Assembly: GCA_047967505.1 (NCBI GenBank)
Contig: CM106538.1
Source: Dipteris shenzhenensis
Taxonomy: Eukaryota; Polypodiophyta; Polypodiopsida; Gleicheniales
Direction: 5' to 3' (one strand)
Length of the DNA stretch: 64,000 nucleotides
In this document: piece after piece, positions 10,263-21,972 of the stretch
Position numbering within the stretch: position 1 is the first letter of the stretch
Layout of the letters: each line of letters starts with the position of its first letter
Program-made: the position numbers and the translations under genes
The notes under the pieces: generated by a model
Told to the model about the DNA's origin: nothing
The model's input: only the letters and a program-made list of their open reading frames with translations
The model's database searches: none

Positions 10263-11080
10263 TGGCAGTCCAAGCTTAGTCGGGGACAGCTAGGCATTTT
10301 AGGTTAGCATCTTTTCTTGCAAATATGAATAAGGCAGCTCCTCGTGGTATTTCTGGAGACAGCTATATTTTGGTTCTAGTTTATCTCTCCATCTTTGGCC
10401 ATGAGCAACGAGTTTTTTCCTGGACTGTTCCTCTTCCATTTGTTTTGATGGACTCCTCTTTAGGTTCGGTTTACTCTACCTTTTGTTTGGGGAAGCTTTT
10501 TGTTTTTGTGACCCCCTGTTGGTGGATTCTGCCCCCAGCCTTGGTTTGAGGGAGGTGTCGGAGATACAAACCTTGTGGTGGCTTACCTCTTTGCATGGTG
10601 ATCTACGTGTGGTCGGCTGCCATATGGCATGCATGGCGGTGGCTATATTCGGGATGGCAGGTCCATGATAGACGAGATGCTCTCATGGCGGTTTCAGCTC
10701 ACTCTGCAGCTTTTATATATGATGGTTCGTCCCAACAAGGTTTTGAGGGTGATCTGCAAGTTGTAGTTCTTGCCGCCTTCTATGGAATGAATGTAGGTCC
10801 TCCAATAAGCCCCGTAGAGATGAGGAGGACCCAGAATGTCATTTGTCTCTGAGTATTTTCTTAAGTCTTCTTTTCTTTCATGTTCTCGGTTTAGTCTTAG
10901 ATGCTGGTATACTTGTGTATGTAGATAATTTTCAACTCTTCATTATGCACCTAGTACATTGCACAGGGGCTTAGCACCTGTGGCCAGATCTTGGCAAAGC
11001 TATTCAATGAGGCGGTTTGCACCATCTTTCCTCAAGCTTTGGAACTGTGATTGCTATGGGGTTGACAGTAAGACACAGTG
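10263..11080. other. No recognisable gene
   Basis: Open frames up to 85 codons, without known domains. T-rich, retroelement-like flanking sequence. Confidence 0.35.
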
Positions 11081-11085
11081 ACTAT

Positions 11086-11225
11086 TGGAGCAGCAGAAGC
11101 TGTCAATTCTTCACTGGAGGATGCACCGAGTGTGGGGGTCCCAAACTCTGTCCCATAGCCATGCATAGCCTTTCAGGGCTCGCAAAAAGTTCCAGGACAG
11201 GATGCTATCGAGAGTCTTCACTAGC
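11086..11225 (-). repeat. Diverged direct repeat, copy A (possible small LTR)
   Basis: Starting at TTGGAGCAGCAGAAGCTG, about 140 bp resembles the segment starting near 11688, about 600 bp away and in the same orientation. Shared blocks include the start, the 'gtccca' region, 'ggatgct' and 'gtcttcac' with 'gccca'. Strand is assigned from the primer-site-like motif near copy B. Confidence 0.4.
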
Positions 11226-11649
11226 CCAATATATTCAAGGGTCTCACAATTATTGTGGGACAATTAATCCACGTGTTGCCATGAGAAGTGAAGGCCATCA
11301 ATTCTTTCTCCAACCCCACCCCAGGTGCATTCTGGTCAACTCCACGTGTACACGACTGCTGCTAGGATCACATTACACGGACTATCAACAGGTATAAAAG
11401 TGGCTGCCAGTCTCTGCCCAACAAAAGTCACCTGTCAGAAACAGTCCACAGGTGTTAGGAGCCGCCGCTGCAGTTCGTGTGATCAGCACACATAGTCTGT
11501 CAGGCACACGACCTCTGCCACTGCAGCATCAGCCAGGCTGCCACGGGTTGCCACATCCTGTGACAGTCAGCCCATATTTCAGTCTGCCAATACAGTACAG
11601 CCCTCTACACGTCAGCTGTGAGTGGCTGCAAAGCAGCCAAATGCAGTCC

Positions 11650-11830
11650 AGCTCTGATACCAATTGTTGGATCTGATACCAATTGTTGGAGCAGCAGAAG
11701 CTGCCACTTGTCAACCACAGGGTGCACGTCCCACAGCCTCTCAGAGCCCCCAAAATGTCCCAGGAGGGATGCTCTGGAGGGTCTTCACTTGCCCATGTTC
11801 AAGGCTACAATCTAGCAGGTTGCCACAATA
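11650..11830 (-). repeat. Diverged direct repeat, copy B, with primer-binding-site-like motif
   Basis: On the minus strand TTGGTATCAGAGC (11650-11663) matches the plant Copia primer-binding site. A near-perfect duplicate of the same bases lies next to it (11664-11690, TTGGTATCAGATCC). Beyond it is the copy related to 11086-11225. Two repeats around a roughly 450-bp interior with a primer site would fit a TRIM (miniature LTR element), but the repeats are diverged and no ends or target duplication could be fixed. Confidence 0.4.
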
Positions 11831-12438
11831 GCTTCGATAAAGGAAAGCAGGGTAGTCCTGGTACGCATACCATACTGAAATTTTCGTATGGAATGGTACT
11901 GTATGTGTACCAAAAAGGTTAAAAGAAGTAAAAATAAAATTTTAAAATTGGGGGGGGAGTCGGATGTGTCCCCTTTTCTTTAAATGTATACTCGTAATTT
12001 CAAGACGTACCTGAAAATCCTACTGTTGCTTCAAATCAGGCTGATTTTGCATTCACTTGCCACCTCATTCTATCCACTGCTTCTCAAGGTGAAAGTTGAA
12101 ACCAATTACTAGATCAAATTGTAGAACATACTAGAGTAATGACTCATGACTCTACACCTTCGGTCTAAGGTGCTGTATGGACCATGGAATTGACTATTGC
12201 TTGGACGAGGAGACATGCAGCCGAAGAGAGCTGCAGTTAGAAGGGACTAAGGGTGATTGGCAACAAGGACGTGTATCAAGAAAGCTAAAGAAGGGCTACC
12301 AAGTGAGAAAGGGACAGCAGGGACTTGAGAAGGCTGGACAATGCTCTATAATTCGAAGTGGATAGGAGCACATTCTTTTAAATGCGAAGGACAGGTGGGG
12401 CATGCAATCTCCTTGACAAATCAACTGCAAACACTCTC
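11831..12438. other. No recognisable gene
   Basis: AT-rich with a short G run near 11950. Short frames only. Confidence 0.35.
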
Positions 12439-12444
12439 TCCTTT

Positions 12445-12481
<37 letters not shown>
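12439..12481 (+). repeat. (CT)n microsatellite
   Basis: About twenty uninterrupted CT units. On the minus strand it produces a spurious Arg-Glu repeat frame. Confidence 0.95.
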
Positions 12482-12482
<1 letters not shown>

Positions 12483-12929
12483 AACACACTAGGGCCTAGG
12501 ACAATTGTCGGGCTGGACCCCCAGAAGGTTTTTATTCATGAAGAGAGGATTCGAATACATAGTTTAGCGTAGAGTTGTCTGTTACAAATTTCAAACGTGA
12601 ATCCATTTTACAAGAGCTTCAAGCTCAATCCAAAATGGCAACATGCCACTTGTAAATTATCTGGACTAAATCCTATTACATGTCTCTAAGGGCAATTTCT
12701 GGGGTCTTCGTAGCACTTGGTCACGCGGGTGGCCTTCAAAATGCTTGCTACTCTCCAAATTGCTTGGGTCTTTAGCCCCTCATAGTACCTGTAACAATTA
12801 GTTAAAGCGCACCACCATGGCCCCCATTAATTGTTAGTGCTTTTTCATGCAAATAATAGACTGTGGACTAATCCTAGTCATGGTGGGCGTCCCCATTGAA
12901 CACGTGTGAACAAAATATAGAACACAATT

Positions 12930-13337
12930 TTTGGTCGATCAAAGTCAACCCTCTTGGTTGTAATTAGGGGCTTGATCATCAGTCAGAGCGCCTTAATTAT
13001 GGCCAAGTCTCTCCAACCAAAGTCAACGCACCTTGGTTAACGAGGTTAACCCTCTTGGCGTGAGCCAAGTCTTGTTGATCAAAGTCAACACTCTTTGATC
13101 GTAGTGAGCTCTATGGTTCTCTTATTAACCGCAGTTAATCCTCTTGGTAATGAACTAAGTCTCCTCGATCGAAATTAGGCTTACTTGACCAGAGTCAAGT
13201 ATCTTTGACCGTAGTTAATTCTTTGATCATTAAAAGAACTCTTTTGACCATAATTAACCTAGATGGAAAACTCTTTAATTATGATCAAATAAATGTTCAA
13301 TTGAACTTTGACTTAGGATATTTACATTGTGGTGACA
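12930..13337 (-). repeat. 3' LTR of the chromovirus (part), rich in TTGAC motifs
   Basis: On the minus strand the LTR begins TGTCACCACAATG (13337 downward), directly after a polypurine tract GCCGAGGGGA (13338-13347). About eight TTGAC/GTCAA motifs occur at 12950-13315, the core bound by plant WRKY factors. A possible poly(A) signal AATAAA on the minus strand lies near 12530, so the LTR may reach 12.5 kb, but its outer end could not be fixed. The first 35-45 bp match 19594-19636. Confidence 0.6.
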
Positions 13338-13379
13338 TCCCCTCGGCTTTTATTCAGTTGACCTTAAGTGAAAAGCTTC

Positions 13380-14389
13380 CTTGTAAGCATCCAAAAGCTG
13401 TGGATGATTGGACAACATGTATCATCCATCCACTTGGCGTCCAATGCCATATAGTTCTTGAATTTTACAAGATACTTGTAAAACTCCTTGCCCTGAGGGC
13501 CTTTGCGTATAGTACGGTACACAATCTGCTATTGCAACATGTTTTAAAAATGATTTGGTCTTGGAATTAAAACACTATATTATCGAGAGAAATTGTGAGT
13601 GCTTCCTTACTATATTGGTTAAAGAACCTCCTCTAGATCCATCCACTTCTGGTGGATCCTCTACTATTGGCTCTGTAGGCTTTGGCTTGTGGAATTTCTT
13701 TAGAAGACTCACATGGAAAGCATTGTGAATCCTCCAATGCGCTGGCAATGCCAACTTGTATGCAACCTCATTTATTCCTTCTGTAATCCTGAAAGGGCCA
13801 TAGTACTTGGGAGATAACTTTGCATACACTTTTTGCTTGCCTTTAAACTTGCGGAGCCTAGCTTTCTTGAACTTCAAAAGTACCCAATCCCCTTCTGATT
13901 AGTTGCAAATATTTTATCTTTGGTCCTTAGGATAGGTGGCAGAATCACCTTCCCATAGATGACCTCAAAGGGGGCTTTGCTTGTAGAGTTGTGAATTGTA
14001 TTATTGTAAGCAAACTCTACCAATGGTAGGTACTTTTTCCAGTTTGAACCTTGGTCACCCACATAGCATTTCAGCATATCCAATGCTGTAGAATTTGCTA
14101 CTTCACTTTGACCATCTGTCTAGGGATGGAAAGAATTCAGATTCGTCCCTATGTTATCAAATAAAGCTCTCCAGAATAGAGTGGTCATTCTGGGATCTTG
14201 ATCACTGACAATGGACTTAGGCATACCATGGTGCTTAAAGACCTGTGCCATGAAAAGCTTAGCCATATGATCTGCCTTTATGGTTTTACGAATCGGAATG
14301 AAATGAGCTTGCTTGCTGAATCTATCAATGATAGTCCAAATCCCATCATTCCTTGACTTCAATCTTGGCAAATAAAAAATGAAGTCCAT
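13380..14389 (-). pseudogene. Chromovirus integrase core, C-terminus and chromodomain relic
   Basis: Frames at 14120-14389 (SIVSDQDPRM, the second catalytic Asp), 13874-14083 (PLVEFAYNN) and 13575-13877 ([25 protein letters not shown]) rebuild most of the integrase. A chromodomain relic follows at 13380-13520, split between frames. In chromoviruses this domain steers insertion towards certain histone marks. Confidence 0.78.
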
Positions 14390-14591
14390 TGCAATACTCT
14401 CTCATGGTGCCTGAGGCACGGGAAGAGGCATAAGTAAGCCAGGTGCCTTTCGTATATCATACTTCACTTTCTGATAAAAAGATCTAACTGAAAATACGTT
14501 TGTTGAATGAGAACAAGTGAATGTTGACATAAACGTATTTGGCAGGATGCTCTCTTTACGTCATAAATATGCGAAGCTTTAGAAGATGCAT

Positions 14592-15560
14592 TTACAATAG
14601 CTTTACTTTTTCCCCATCCATTCTACAAGGGCAAGCAAGCAAAACCACCAAGGGAGGTGTCCGCAACCATGATATTGTAAATTTGTTAAGTGGATTAAAG
14701 AATGCAATTTCTTGATTTCTTCGAAAAGGAACATAAAAACGAAACAATATAAGGTATTCAGTAACAAACTGATGTATATCTTTCTGCATCCCTGGCCAAA
14801 AGTAATACCTCTCTAGTGCTTGAGTTATTGTTGTAATTCCCCTATGCCCAGCATAGGGAGGTGCATGGCATTCTTCCAAAATCTTTATCCTCATCTCTTG
14901 GGTGATGCATAGGCAGTCATCTTTCATTAGATACTCATCTTTTAGGGAATAGTGACTAGTGGACTGCCCCTCTTGCATTTGCTGTAAAATCTCACCAAAA
15001 TATGCATCATTAGTATATTGCTCCCTCGTGTCTTCTAGGTCTTGATGATAAGCAATAGTCACATTGTTGACCTGGGGTCTTCGGGACAAGGCATCTGCCA
15101 CTGTGTTTCGAACTCCTAGAGTACGGACAATCTTAAAATGGTATATTGATAGCATGTTTGCCCATTTCATATGCTTCTTGAAAAGCTTTGTCTGAGTAAA
15201 AAAGTATCTCAGACTTTGATGATCTGTTTTGAAATATGCACCCAAAAGATAATGCTTCCATGTATGGATGGCATGAATTACGGCCAATAACTCTTTCTCA
15301 TAGATTTCCAAATATCTCTTTGCATCTCGGAGTCTCTTGCTCTCATAGGCCACTACATGACCATTCTGATGCAACGCAGCCCCAACACATTCCCCACAAG
15401 CATCACAATCCACATCAAATGGCTGATACAAATCTGGAACTATTAAGATTGGCTCTATGGTTAGCCTCTCTTTGAGTGTGGTGAAGGCTTTCTTCTGAGG
15501 AATTTCCCATCTGAAAGCTGCATTTTTCTTAGTAAGATCGTGGAGTGGAGATATCTGCAA
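14592..15560 (-). pseudogene. Chromovirus RNase H and integrase zinc domain
   Basis: A 322-codon frame carries RT connection (FRWEIPQKKAFTTLK), RNase H (VDCDACGECVGAAL, YEKELLAVIHAI, FKTDHQSLRYFF, ADALSRRPQ) and the integrase zinc-binding part (ECHAPPYAGHRGI, RYYFWPGM). The cysteine pair that should follow is lost (YLILFRFY), after which the sequence drifts. Confidence 0.8.
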
Positions 15561-15717
15561 AATGCCAGATACATCTTCGGTAGTAAGAACACAGGCCTAG
15601 GAAACTTCGAACTTCATGCACAGTTTTTAGCTCTAGCCATTCTTGAATGGCTCGGATCTTTGCCGGATCCATCCGTATCCCATCTTTGGATATTATATGC
15701 CCCAAGTAATGGATCTC

Positions 15718-16191
15718 TTATAGAAAGAATTCACTTTTCTTGCTGTTTGCATAGAGCTGATGATTTCTTAGCTCTTGAAACACTGTAGCAAGATGTTCCT
15801 TGTGCTCTTCTTCGGACTTAGAAAAGACAATTATGTCATTGAAGAAGGTACCAATGAACTGTCTGTACGGTCGGAAGATCCGATCCATCATCTTATTGAA
15901 TGTAGATGGGGCATTAGTCAACCCAAAAGGCATCACCCGATACTCATATAACCCAAAAGTAGTGCGGAACGCTATCTTGTGCACATCCTAAGGTTGTATC
16001 CTCACTTGGTGATAGCCACTCCTTAACTCTATCCTGTTGAAAACTGAAGCTCCATTTAACTGATCCAACACATCATCAATGCGCGGAATAGGGAATCTAT
16101 TCTTGATGGTCATTTTGTTCAGTGCGCGCGGTAATCGATGCACATACAGAATGAGCCATCTTTCTTCTATACTAGCAGTACATGGGAACAA
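15718..16191 (-). pseudogene. Chromovirus reverse transcriptase, catalytic site changed
   Basis: Two frames carry RT motifs: [28 protein letters not shown], then TTFGLYEYRVMPFGLTNAPS and FFNDIIVFSKS. The last should read F-x-D-D for metal binding; here the first Asp is Asn. A frameshift separates the halves near 15988. Confidence 0.75.
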
Positions 16192-16229
16192 AAAGGAGAA
16201 GAACTGGGTTGAATTAGCCCCTTGGACAA

Positions 16230-16886
16230 CAAGTCCTGCACCTGAGTCATAATCTCCTCTTGCTGAGTCGCACTAACTTTGTATGGGGGTCTATTGGGTG
16301 GCTCATTGCTAGGAATGAGTTTTATGCCATGATCCTCAAGTCTCTTAGGGCTAACTCCCTTGGCAAAGCGTTGAAATTTATTCTGATCTATCTCACTTAT
16401 TTTAGCATGCATTTCCACATCTCTCTCTTTTACAAAAAGCATGTAAGGTGAAACTACAGACTTTATTTCTTTTCCAATAGAACTATTTGATACAATGGGA
16501 ATAGTTTCCTCTCTATTCCTAGCAACCACACGATGTACTTTGCCCCTATGTATAAACTCTAGCACTCTTTCAGGAAGAGTTAACCTTACTGCCTTGCGAT
16601 GGAACCAAGGCATACCCAAGACTACATCATGATGTTTTAGTGGAGAAATGAAGAAGTCTTCCTGATCCACATAACTCTGTACATGAAGATGGAGCTTCCC
16701 TATCAAGGGAGTGACTGTCACAGGGTTCCCACAGAACATCTGGTCGGCATCCAGAGCCCTGTCCAACTCCTCCGTCTTTATTCCCATCCTCAGAGCGATA
16801 TCCTCTGATATAAAGTTAGCAGTAGCCCTTGGATCAAATAAAATCAGCGCTTGCTGGTCTCTGACTTTGCCCCATGATAGCAGCAA
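16230..16886 (-). pseudogene. Chromovirus protease and RT start
   Basis: Frame 16167-16886 covers a retropepsin-like fold: LFDPRATANFIS matches the usual hydrophobic-Asp-Ser-Gly-Ala-Thr site with Ser-Gly replaced by Pro-Arg, then VVLGMPWF, the conserved second half. It runs into the RT leader ([31 protein letters not shown]). The replaced catalytic residues should abolish protease activity. Confidence 0.75.
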
Positions 16887-18160
16887 TTCTCATTCCTCTG
16901 GGTTTGAAACATGACCCAATATGTCAGGAGTTCCTCCTGCCGTTGGCTTGTGTGGTCCTTGTGGCTTCTTTGCCTCTTTTCCCTTCGGGGTTGAAGGCTT
17001 TTTTGGGCACTCAGCAGCCACATACCCCTCTTTGCTGCATCTGAAGCATTTATCCTCTTTCTTGAAAGTTTCAATCTATTTAGGGGTCAACTGTGGTCTT
17101 ACCTTATAGGGCCTTTGTATCTAGTTTCCCCTCAGCTTATGAGGATAAAAGCCCCTCTTCTGAGCCTTAGGAAACTCTCTTATTTCAAACTTGGGGGGGG
17201 TCACTGACTTTTTATCCCTCGGTAACCCTGCCTATAGTGAAGGCACACTAGTAGGATCTTGCATGTATATGAGACTAGCCACATTGGCTGAATGCATAAG
17301 ATCTGATATTTCTTTAATATCTTTAGTGTTTACTTGGGCCTGTATCTTTGGAGTGAGTCCGGCCCAGTACTTCCTGAGTTGTCTTGTCAGAAATTTTCTT
17401 GAAAGGTGAAACCTTTAAGTATGCGTCCCAAAATTTCTGGTTGTAAGACTCAACTATATCTTGTGCTTCCATATGAATGCTCTCCCAACCAAGAAGGACA
17501 TGATACCGAAACAGTTTGGGAATAAACTATTTATAGTAAGCTTTCTTAAAGTCCTTCCATTTCTCAGGGGCTACATAGTTGGCTGTTTTAGCTATCCACC
17601 ATGCATTGGATGTACTAGTCAAGTGTAAACCAACCATACGAAGCTTTGAGGACTCACAGAAATTTTCCAGGCTGAAGGCAGCATCAAACTACCTTATGAA
17701 CTGCATTGCCTTTTCAGTTGGCCATACTGGCCATTGTAAGTGGCAAATCTTACTGACTTCCCACTGTCTTTGAATTCTTTAGTCTCTGCCTTCCTGCTGG
17801 ACTTCTTCTTCTTCTTCTTCTTTGGCTTTGAAGATCCAGAAGAAGGAGATGATGTTGATGAATTGGATGAACTATGATGATGCTTCGTCTTTTTCTTCTT
17901 GGGAAGAGGATCTTCTCTTTTCCTCTTTTTACCCACCACCACTTCTTCCTGATCTTCTCCAGAGGGAGACTTCTTTGGCTTTTCCTCAAAAAGAGGTTGT
18001 ACCATCTTGCGAAACAAGGGATCACTTGTTGCCTCTCCTATTGCATAATCAACTCTCTGTAGGGCATTCTCTTTATAAATATGTATAGCCTCAGCCTGCT
18101 ATACCTGGTTAGATTCTACCATTCGCTCATGGGATGATTGGGCATGTTGCTATGAAGCCA

Positions 18161-18840
18161 TCTCTACAACTTGTCTGAGATCTACAACTCTCACACACTG
18201 TGTATGCAACTGATGCAATCAGCCTTTGCTTTTCAAAGAGAAAAATACCTCAGCAAGAGGTGTCTTGCATTCACAACTTGTGCTAGTGCTGGGCTGTTAA
18301 CTCAACGCATAAACTCAAAGCGGTGTGCCCCTTTTCTGGCTATTGCAAATGACATTCAAAAAAAGCATCTCTTTTCCCCTTTTTCACTACTCAAAGGCAT
18401 GCATATTCTTTTTCTGCAAATCTCTGATTTTATTGTGTTTCTGCTGCTTTTCTGATAGTAAAAGTCTAACAGGTAGGTGGAAAACTGATGGCAGAAATTG
18501 TCTCTATAACTTATTTTTTCTTTTTTTGGGACAATAACTGGATGAGTAACCGGTTGCTTACACTAACCAAACTAACTTTCTCTAGTCTGGTTAGGTGAGC
18601 AAGCCAATTAGTCTGTAATTGAACCTCTAACCAAAGTAACTAAATTGGTCACAATTTGGTTACTCTAACCAGACTGGTCTAGTTACTCTAACAAGATTGG
18701 TTTGGTTTGGTTAGGCTAATTGGACCTCTAACCAAACTGGACATTTTAACCCAGTTCACTAACCAAGGTTAGGTTAGTTGTGTGTCAGTGCCACATCATC
18801 TCACGCATGTACTGCCACATCAACGTCTCCTAGCCATCTT
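18161..18840. other. Chromovirus 5' leader or LTR region, rich in AACCA motifs
   Basis: No gene. From 18540 to 18780 the motif AACCA / TGGTT recurs many times in both orientations with short spacers. It lies where the 5' LTR of the minus-strand chromovirus would be, but it does not resemble the 12.93-13.3 kb LTR except at its far end. Confidence 0.35.
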
Positions 18841-19220
18841 GCATTTCTACATACATGAAGGTGCAAAATATGGAATGGGTCAATAGAATTTGCATGTCCA
18901 TGTGTTGGATTGCACTCAAACTTTGCACAGGAATTAAACCCTATGGCCTCCATGTTCTTCCAAAGTTTTAGTTGCATATGACACTGAATGTCAGCCCTGG
19001 GAGGTGAAACGACCCATTATCACCCTATGCACCTTGTTACATATGTGAAGGTGCAAAATATGGTATGGGTCAGTAGGATTTGCATGTCCACTTGTTAGAT
19101 TGGACTCAAAATTTGCACAGGACTTAAAATCTATGGTCTCCATGTTCTCTTAAAGTTTGAGTCCCATTTTACACCAAAGGTATGCACTGGGAGGTGAAGG
19201 GGCCAATTTTCACCCTGTGT
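18841..19220 (+). repeat. Tandem duplication with 190-bp period
   Basis: The block with 'gaaggtgcaaaatatgg' occurs at about 18857 and 19047, exactly 190 bp apart, and the following 150 bp match with scattered changes (cctatgg, ctccatgttct, tgggaggtgaa). A partial third copy begins near 19211 (caccctgtgtgcctcgtt). It may be LTR-internal or satellite-like. Confidence 0.75.
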
Positions 19221-19584
19221 GCCTCGTTGTGCCTATGCGAAGGTTTCAGCGCACGTGAAGGTCTATATGCGAGAAGATATTTCTTGTGGGATGGGTGTCG
19301 GTTGCTTTTCTAAAAGCCCACAAGACCCATCCCTACTAAAATGCTCATGACCCCCAAACGGAATTATCGTTACCTTGATTGGGGTATCCCACTGGTCATC
19401 ACTGAAAAGCACCCTGCGCTGCCTCAAAGCCTATGCTTGTGCGAAGGTTTCTCCAAATCTTCACCCGTGCACCCTCGATGGTGGCGTTCGTCATGCATGC
19501 TATGACCAAACTCTCTACAAGTTCTTCCTTTGGACCATTTTCCCATGTGCGCAATCAGCAAGAGATCAACCTCCGTGTGCTGAC

Positions 19585-19636
19585 CAAGTAAATGGTCAAC
19601 TGTATTTTGACTTAGGATATTTATATTGTGGTGACA
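19585..19636 (-). repeat. Outer end of chromovirus 5' LTR (candidate)
   Basis: The 52 bp to 19636 resemble the start of the 3' LTR (13286-13337), sharing TTTGACTTAGGATATTTA and TTGTGGTGACA. On the minus strand it begins TGTCACCAC, as an LTR should. Similarity fades beyond about 40 bp, so the assignment as the partner LTR is tentative. Confidence 0.5.
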
Positions 19637-21468
19637 GGGCATGCCATGAAAGCATGAAGTGACTTCCTCGAGACCCTCAAGATCAAAGTATTGAATGTGG
19701 GTGCATGGTCACTAGACAAAGCCCTAGCAATCCTGTATGCTCATAGTATTAGACATGAGGTGATGAGATCTGATATGGAACTAAAAAATGCATGATAAGA
19801 CGTGTTTCGGGGGATACCGTGTTGTACTAACAATTAATGGGAGAACTCAATTAAGGTAATAAAAGGAGATCCACATAGATAGCACGGGAAGGAAATATAA
19901 GAATGGCAGTTTGCTAATCTCACATATATAAATGAAATGGTACAATATATCATAGGATGACCCTTCATGCATTTGGGAGAGAGGATATAATGAGGTACTC
20001 AAAGGATCACACAATTATCTGTGGATGAAAGAAATGGAAGAGGATAGTGAACAAAGAAGGGGTCAAAAGAAAACATCACAAGATGTAGGAGGAGCCACTC
20101 TCATGGGAAAACTGTTGCTTATCCTATGTGGGTGCTCCAGACTTGAAATATGCAGTGGCTTTCACTTTTCAAAGACCTGGGAGGTTGCACATGTAAACCC
20201 CACAAGGGCCAAGTGTGATGGACAGCACGATTATAAGTCCACCCATGAGGCATATAATGAAGTACCGATTAATGACAAGACATTGGAGTTCGAGCATAGG
20301 GCCATATCTCTTAGGAAAGGAATGCAACTATTTTGTGGAAAAACAAATATCCCCCAATCCTCCAGTTTAAGGATGGAAAGACTCATGTGTAGGAAATAGA
20401 AAAGTGCAATTTCCCAATGTAGCGTGCCTCATAAGGAGATGAACAAATGCATGGTAGAAAATAGCCCACAAATGCTTCATAAAGAGCAAAGGAAGAAGAA
20501 AAGGGACACCTCGCAACAAGTGGTATGATGAGGAATGAAAAATGACCAACAAATGATGGAAAATAGTAAACACAATAGGAAATTTAACAAGAGCATGGAA
20601 GCAGCTAGTAAGAAAGAAGAAGAGAAGGTTCCTAAGATAAAAATAGTTCAAGGATTTTAAGGAGCTTAAAAAAAATTGCCGAAAGTTCTTTAGAAAGCTA
20701 CAAGGAAGCAAACCACCAGTGGAGGGAAAGCTGCATGGAAAGACATAGAGTTTGTCAAGCACCTCTACAAGAGAGAAGGGGAAAAAAAGGCTAATTAGAA
20801 TTGCTCTATCAAGTCCACAGATGATATTATCACATTAGAAATTGGAGAGGGCTTTGAAGAAATTAGCAAATGGGAATACCCCGATGGTAGAAGATGCTGA
20901 AATAGGGAGGAGACAAAACAAAAGAGATGCTAACCATGCTAGTAAAGCTATGGAAAAGGGATTTCTCATGGAGCGGCAACTCAATAGAATCATACTGATT
21001 CACAGAGGAGGAGACAATAGGACCAGAAGCATTTACAAAACGATCATGGTAAGTAGTTTATGGAATAATTATATGGTACGATACTTGAGTAGAAAATTAG
21101 CGCGAATGGGCAGATTGTAAAGAACTACTATTGTTTTGATAGTGGTTTCTAGTCCCATAGATCATGTAGGGTCTCAAGAGAACTTCAATACAATCCTATC
21201 ATATCATGTAGGGTCTCAAGCAGACATCAATACAATCATATCATGTCATTTCTCTATGTTTGGGTCTTGCCTAGCTGGAGACTACCAAGGTTGTTACTAG
21301 TGTCATCCAGACGACTAGTTGAGAATGGGGCTAGCACAGGTAGGGCATTCAGATGGACCATCTCTCTCCCTTCTCGTACAGCTTGGATGCCCCATTCCTC
21401 TAGGTATTGTGAGATGAGATTAACCTTATCATAGGGTGGTATCTACTCCAACTCTATACATCATGGAT
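19637..21468. other. Unrecognised A-rich region
   Basis: Purine-rich with frames up to about 130 codons, none with a known domain. At about 21164-21240 a 42-bp block (catgtagggtctcaag ... caatacaatc) is present twice in tandem. It may be decayed transposon sequence. Confidence 0.35.
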
Positions 21469-21972
21469 TGTTAAATTACAGGGCGCAGCATAACAGAAAC
21501 TGAATAAAGAATAGAGAGTACACAACAAACTGGAGAGGAACAAACTTTTCCTTCAATACTGATGTAGTACAGACGATGGCTCCATCCACCCGTGTGCTCC
21601 CACAGTGGAGCTTAGATGACGATCTAGACAGATACTAGGTGAAGAGCTACTAGCTAGAAGATCTAATCTGATCTGAACTGATCTGATACAATGGACTGGG
21701 GAGGTCGCCTCTTTATAGCTATGAGGGCGGTAGTCGGATCAACGTAGTTGCTGGAGTCGACCAGTCGACCTAGTCGGTGGAGCCGACCAGTCAACCTATT
21801 CGGTGGAATCGACTAGTTGTCCATAGAATATTCAGAGAATATTCCCTATACCATCGCCTCGGGGGCTCCCGCCCTCGAGCCCCCACCAAGGGGGCCACTG
21901 GCCCCCTTGGGACCCCCTAGTTGGGGGCCAGTTGGCCCCTAAGCCCTAGCAAGAATAAGGGGCTCCCACACA
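21469..21972 (-). repeat. LTR of a retrotransposon family, minus orientation
   Basis: The reverse complement of this segment matches 43060-43528 over nearly its whole length. On the minus strand it may start TGTGTGGGAGCC, has a GC-rich palindrome (GGGGGCCAGTGGCCCCC), repeated gac-tgg-tcgg-ctcc-acc blocks, a TATA box (GCTATAAAGAGGCG) and ends TTTAACA. No matching target duplication is seen (left TGGAT, right ATCAC), so it may be half of a truncated element. Confidence 0.7.

Larger units (their letters stand above)
13338..18160 (-). mobile_element. Degenerate Ty3 chromovirus internal region
   Basis: This minus-strand Ty3/Gypsy gag-pol is broken by stops and shifts. In order from high to low coordinates: a lysine-rich gag segment (17700-18020), a zinc-knuckle remnant C-F-R-C-x4-Y-x4-C with His changed to Tyr (about 17020-17050), protease (16600-16886), reverse transcriptase (15718-16250), RNase H (15100-15560), integrase HHCC zinc domain (about 14790-14890), integrase core (13900-14390), its C-terminal domain (13680-13875), and a decayed chromodomain (13380-13520: YLVKFKNY ... 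DAKWM). The chromodomain places it in the chromoviruses. Catalytic sites are damaged: the protease D-S-G reads D-P-R and the RT F-x-D-D reads FFNDI. It cannot be autonomous. Confidence 0.85.

Noticed and set aside
12296-12487. Arg-Glu repeat protein
   Set aside because: Product of the (CT)n microsatellite.
19637-21120. Transposase or gag gene in the A-rich region
   Set aside because: Frames are open mainly through purine richness; no motif could be named.
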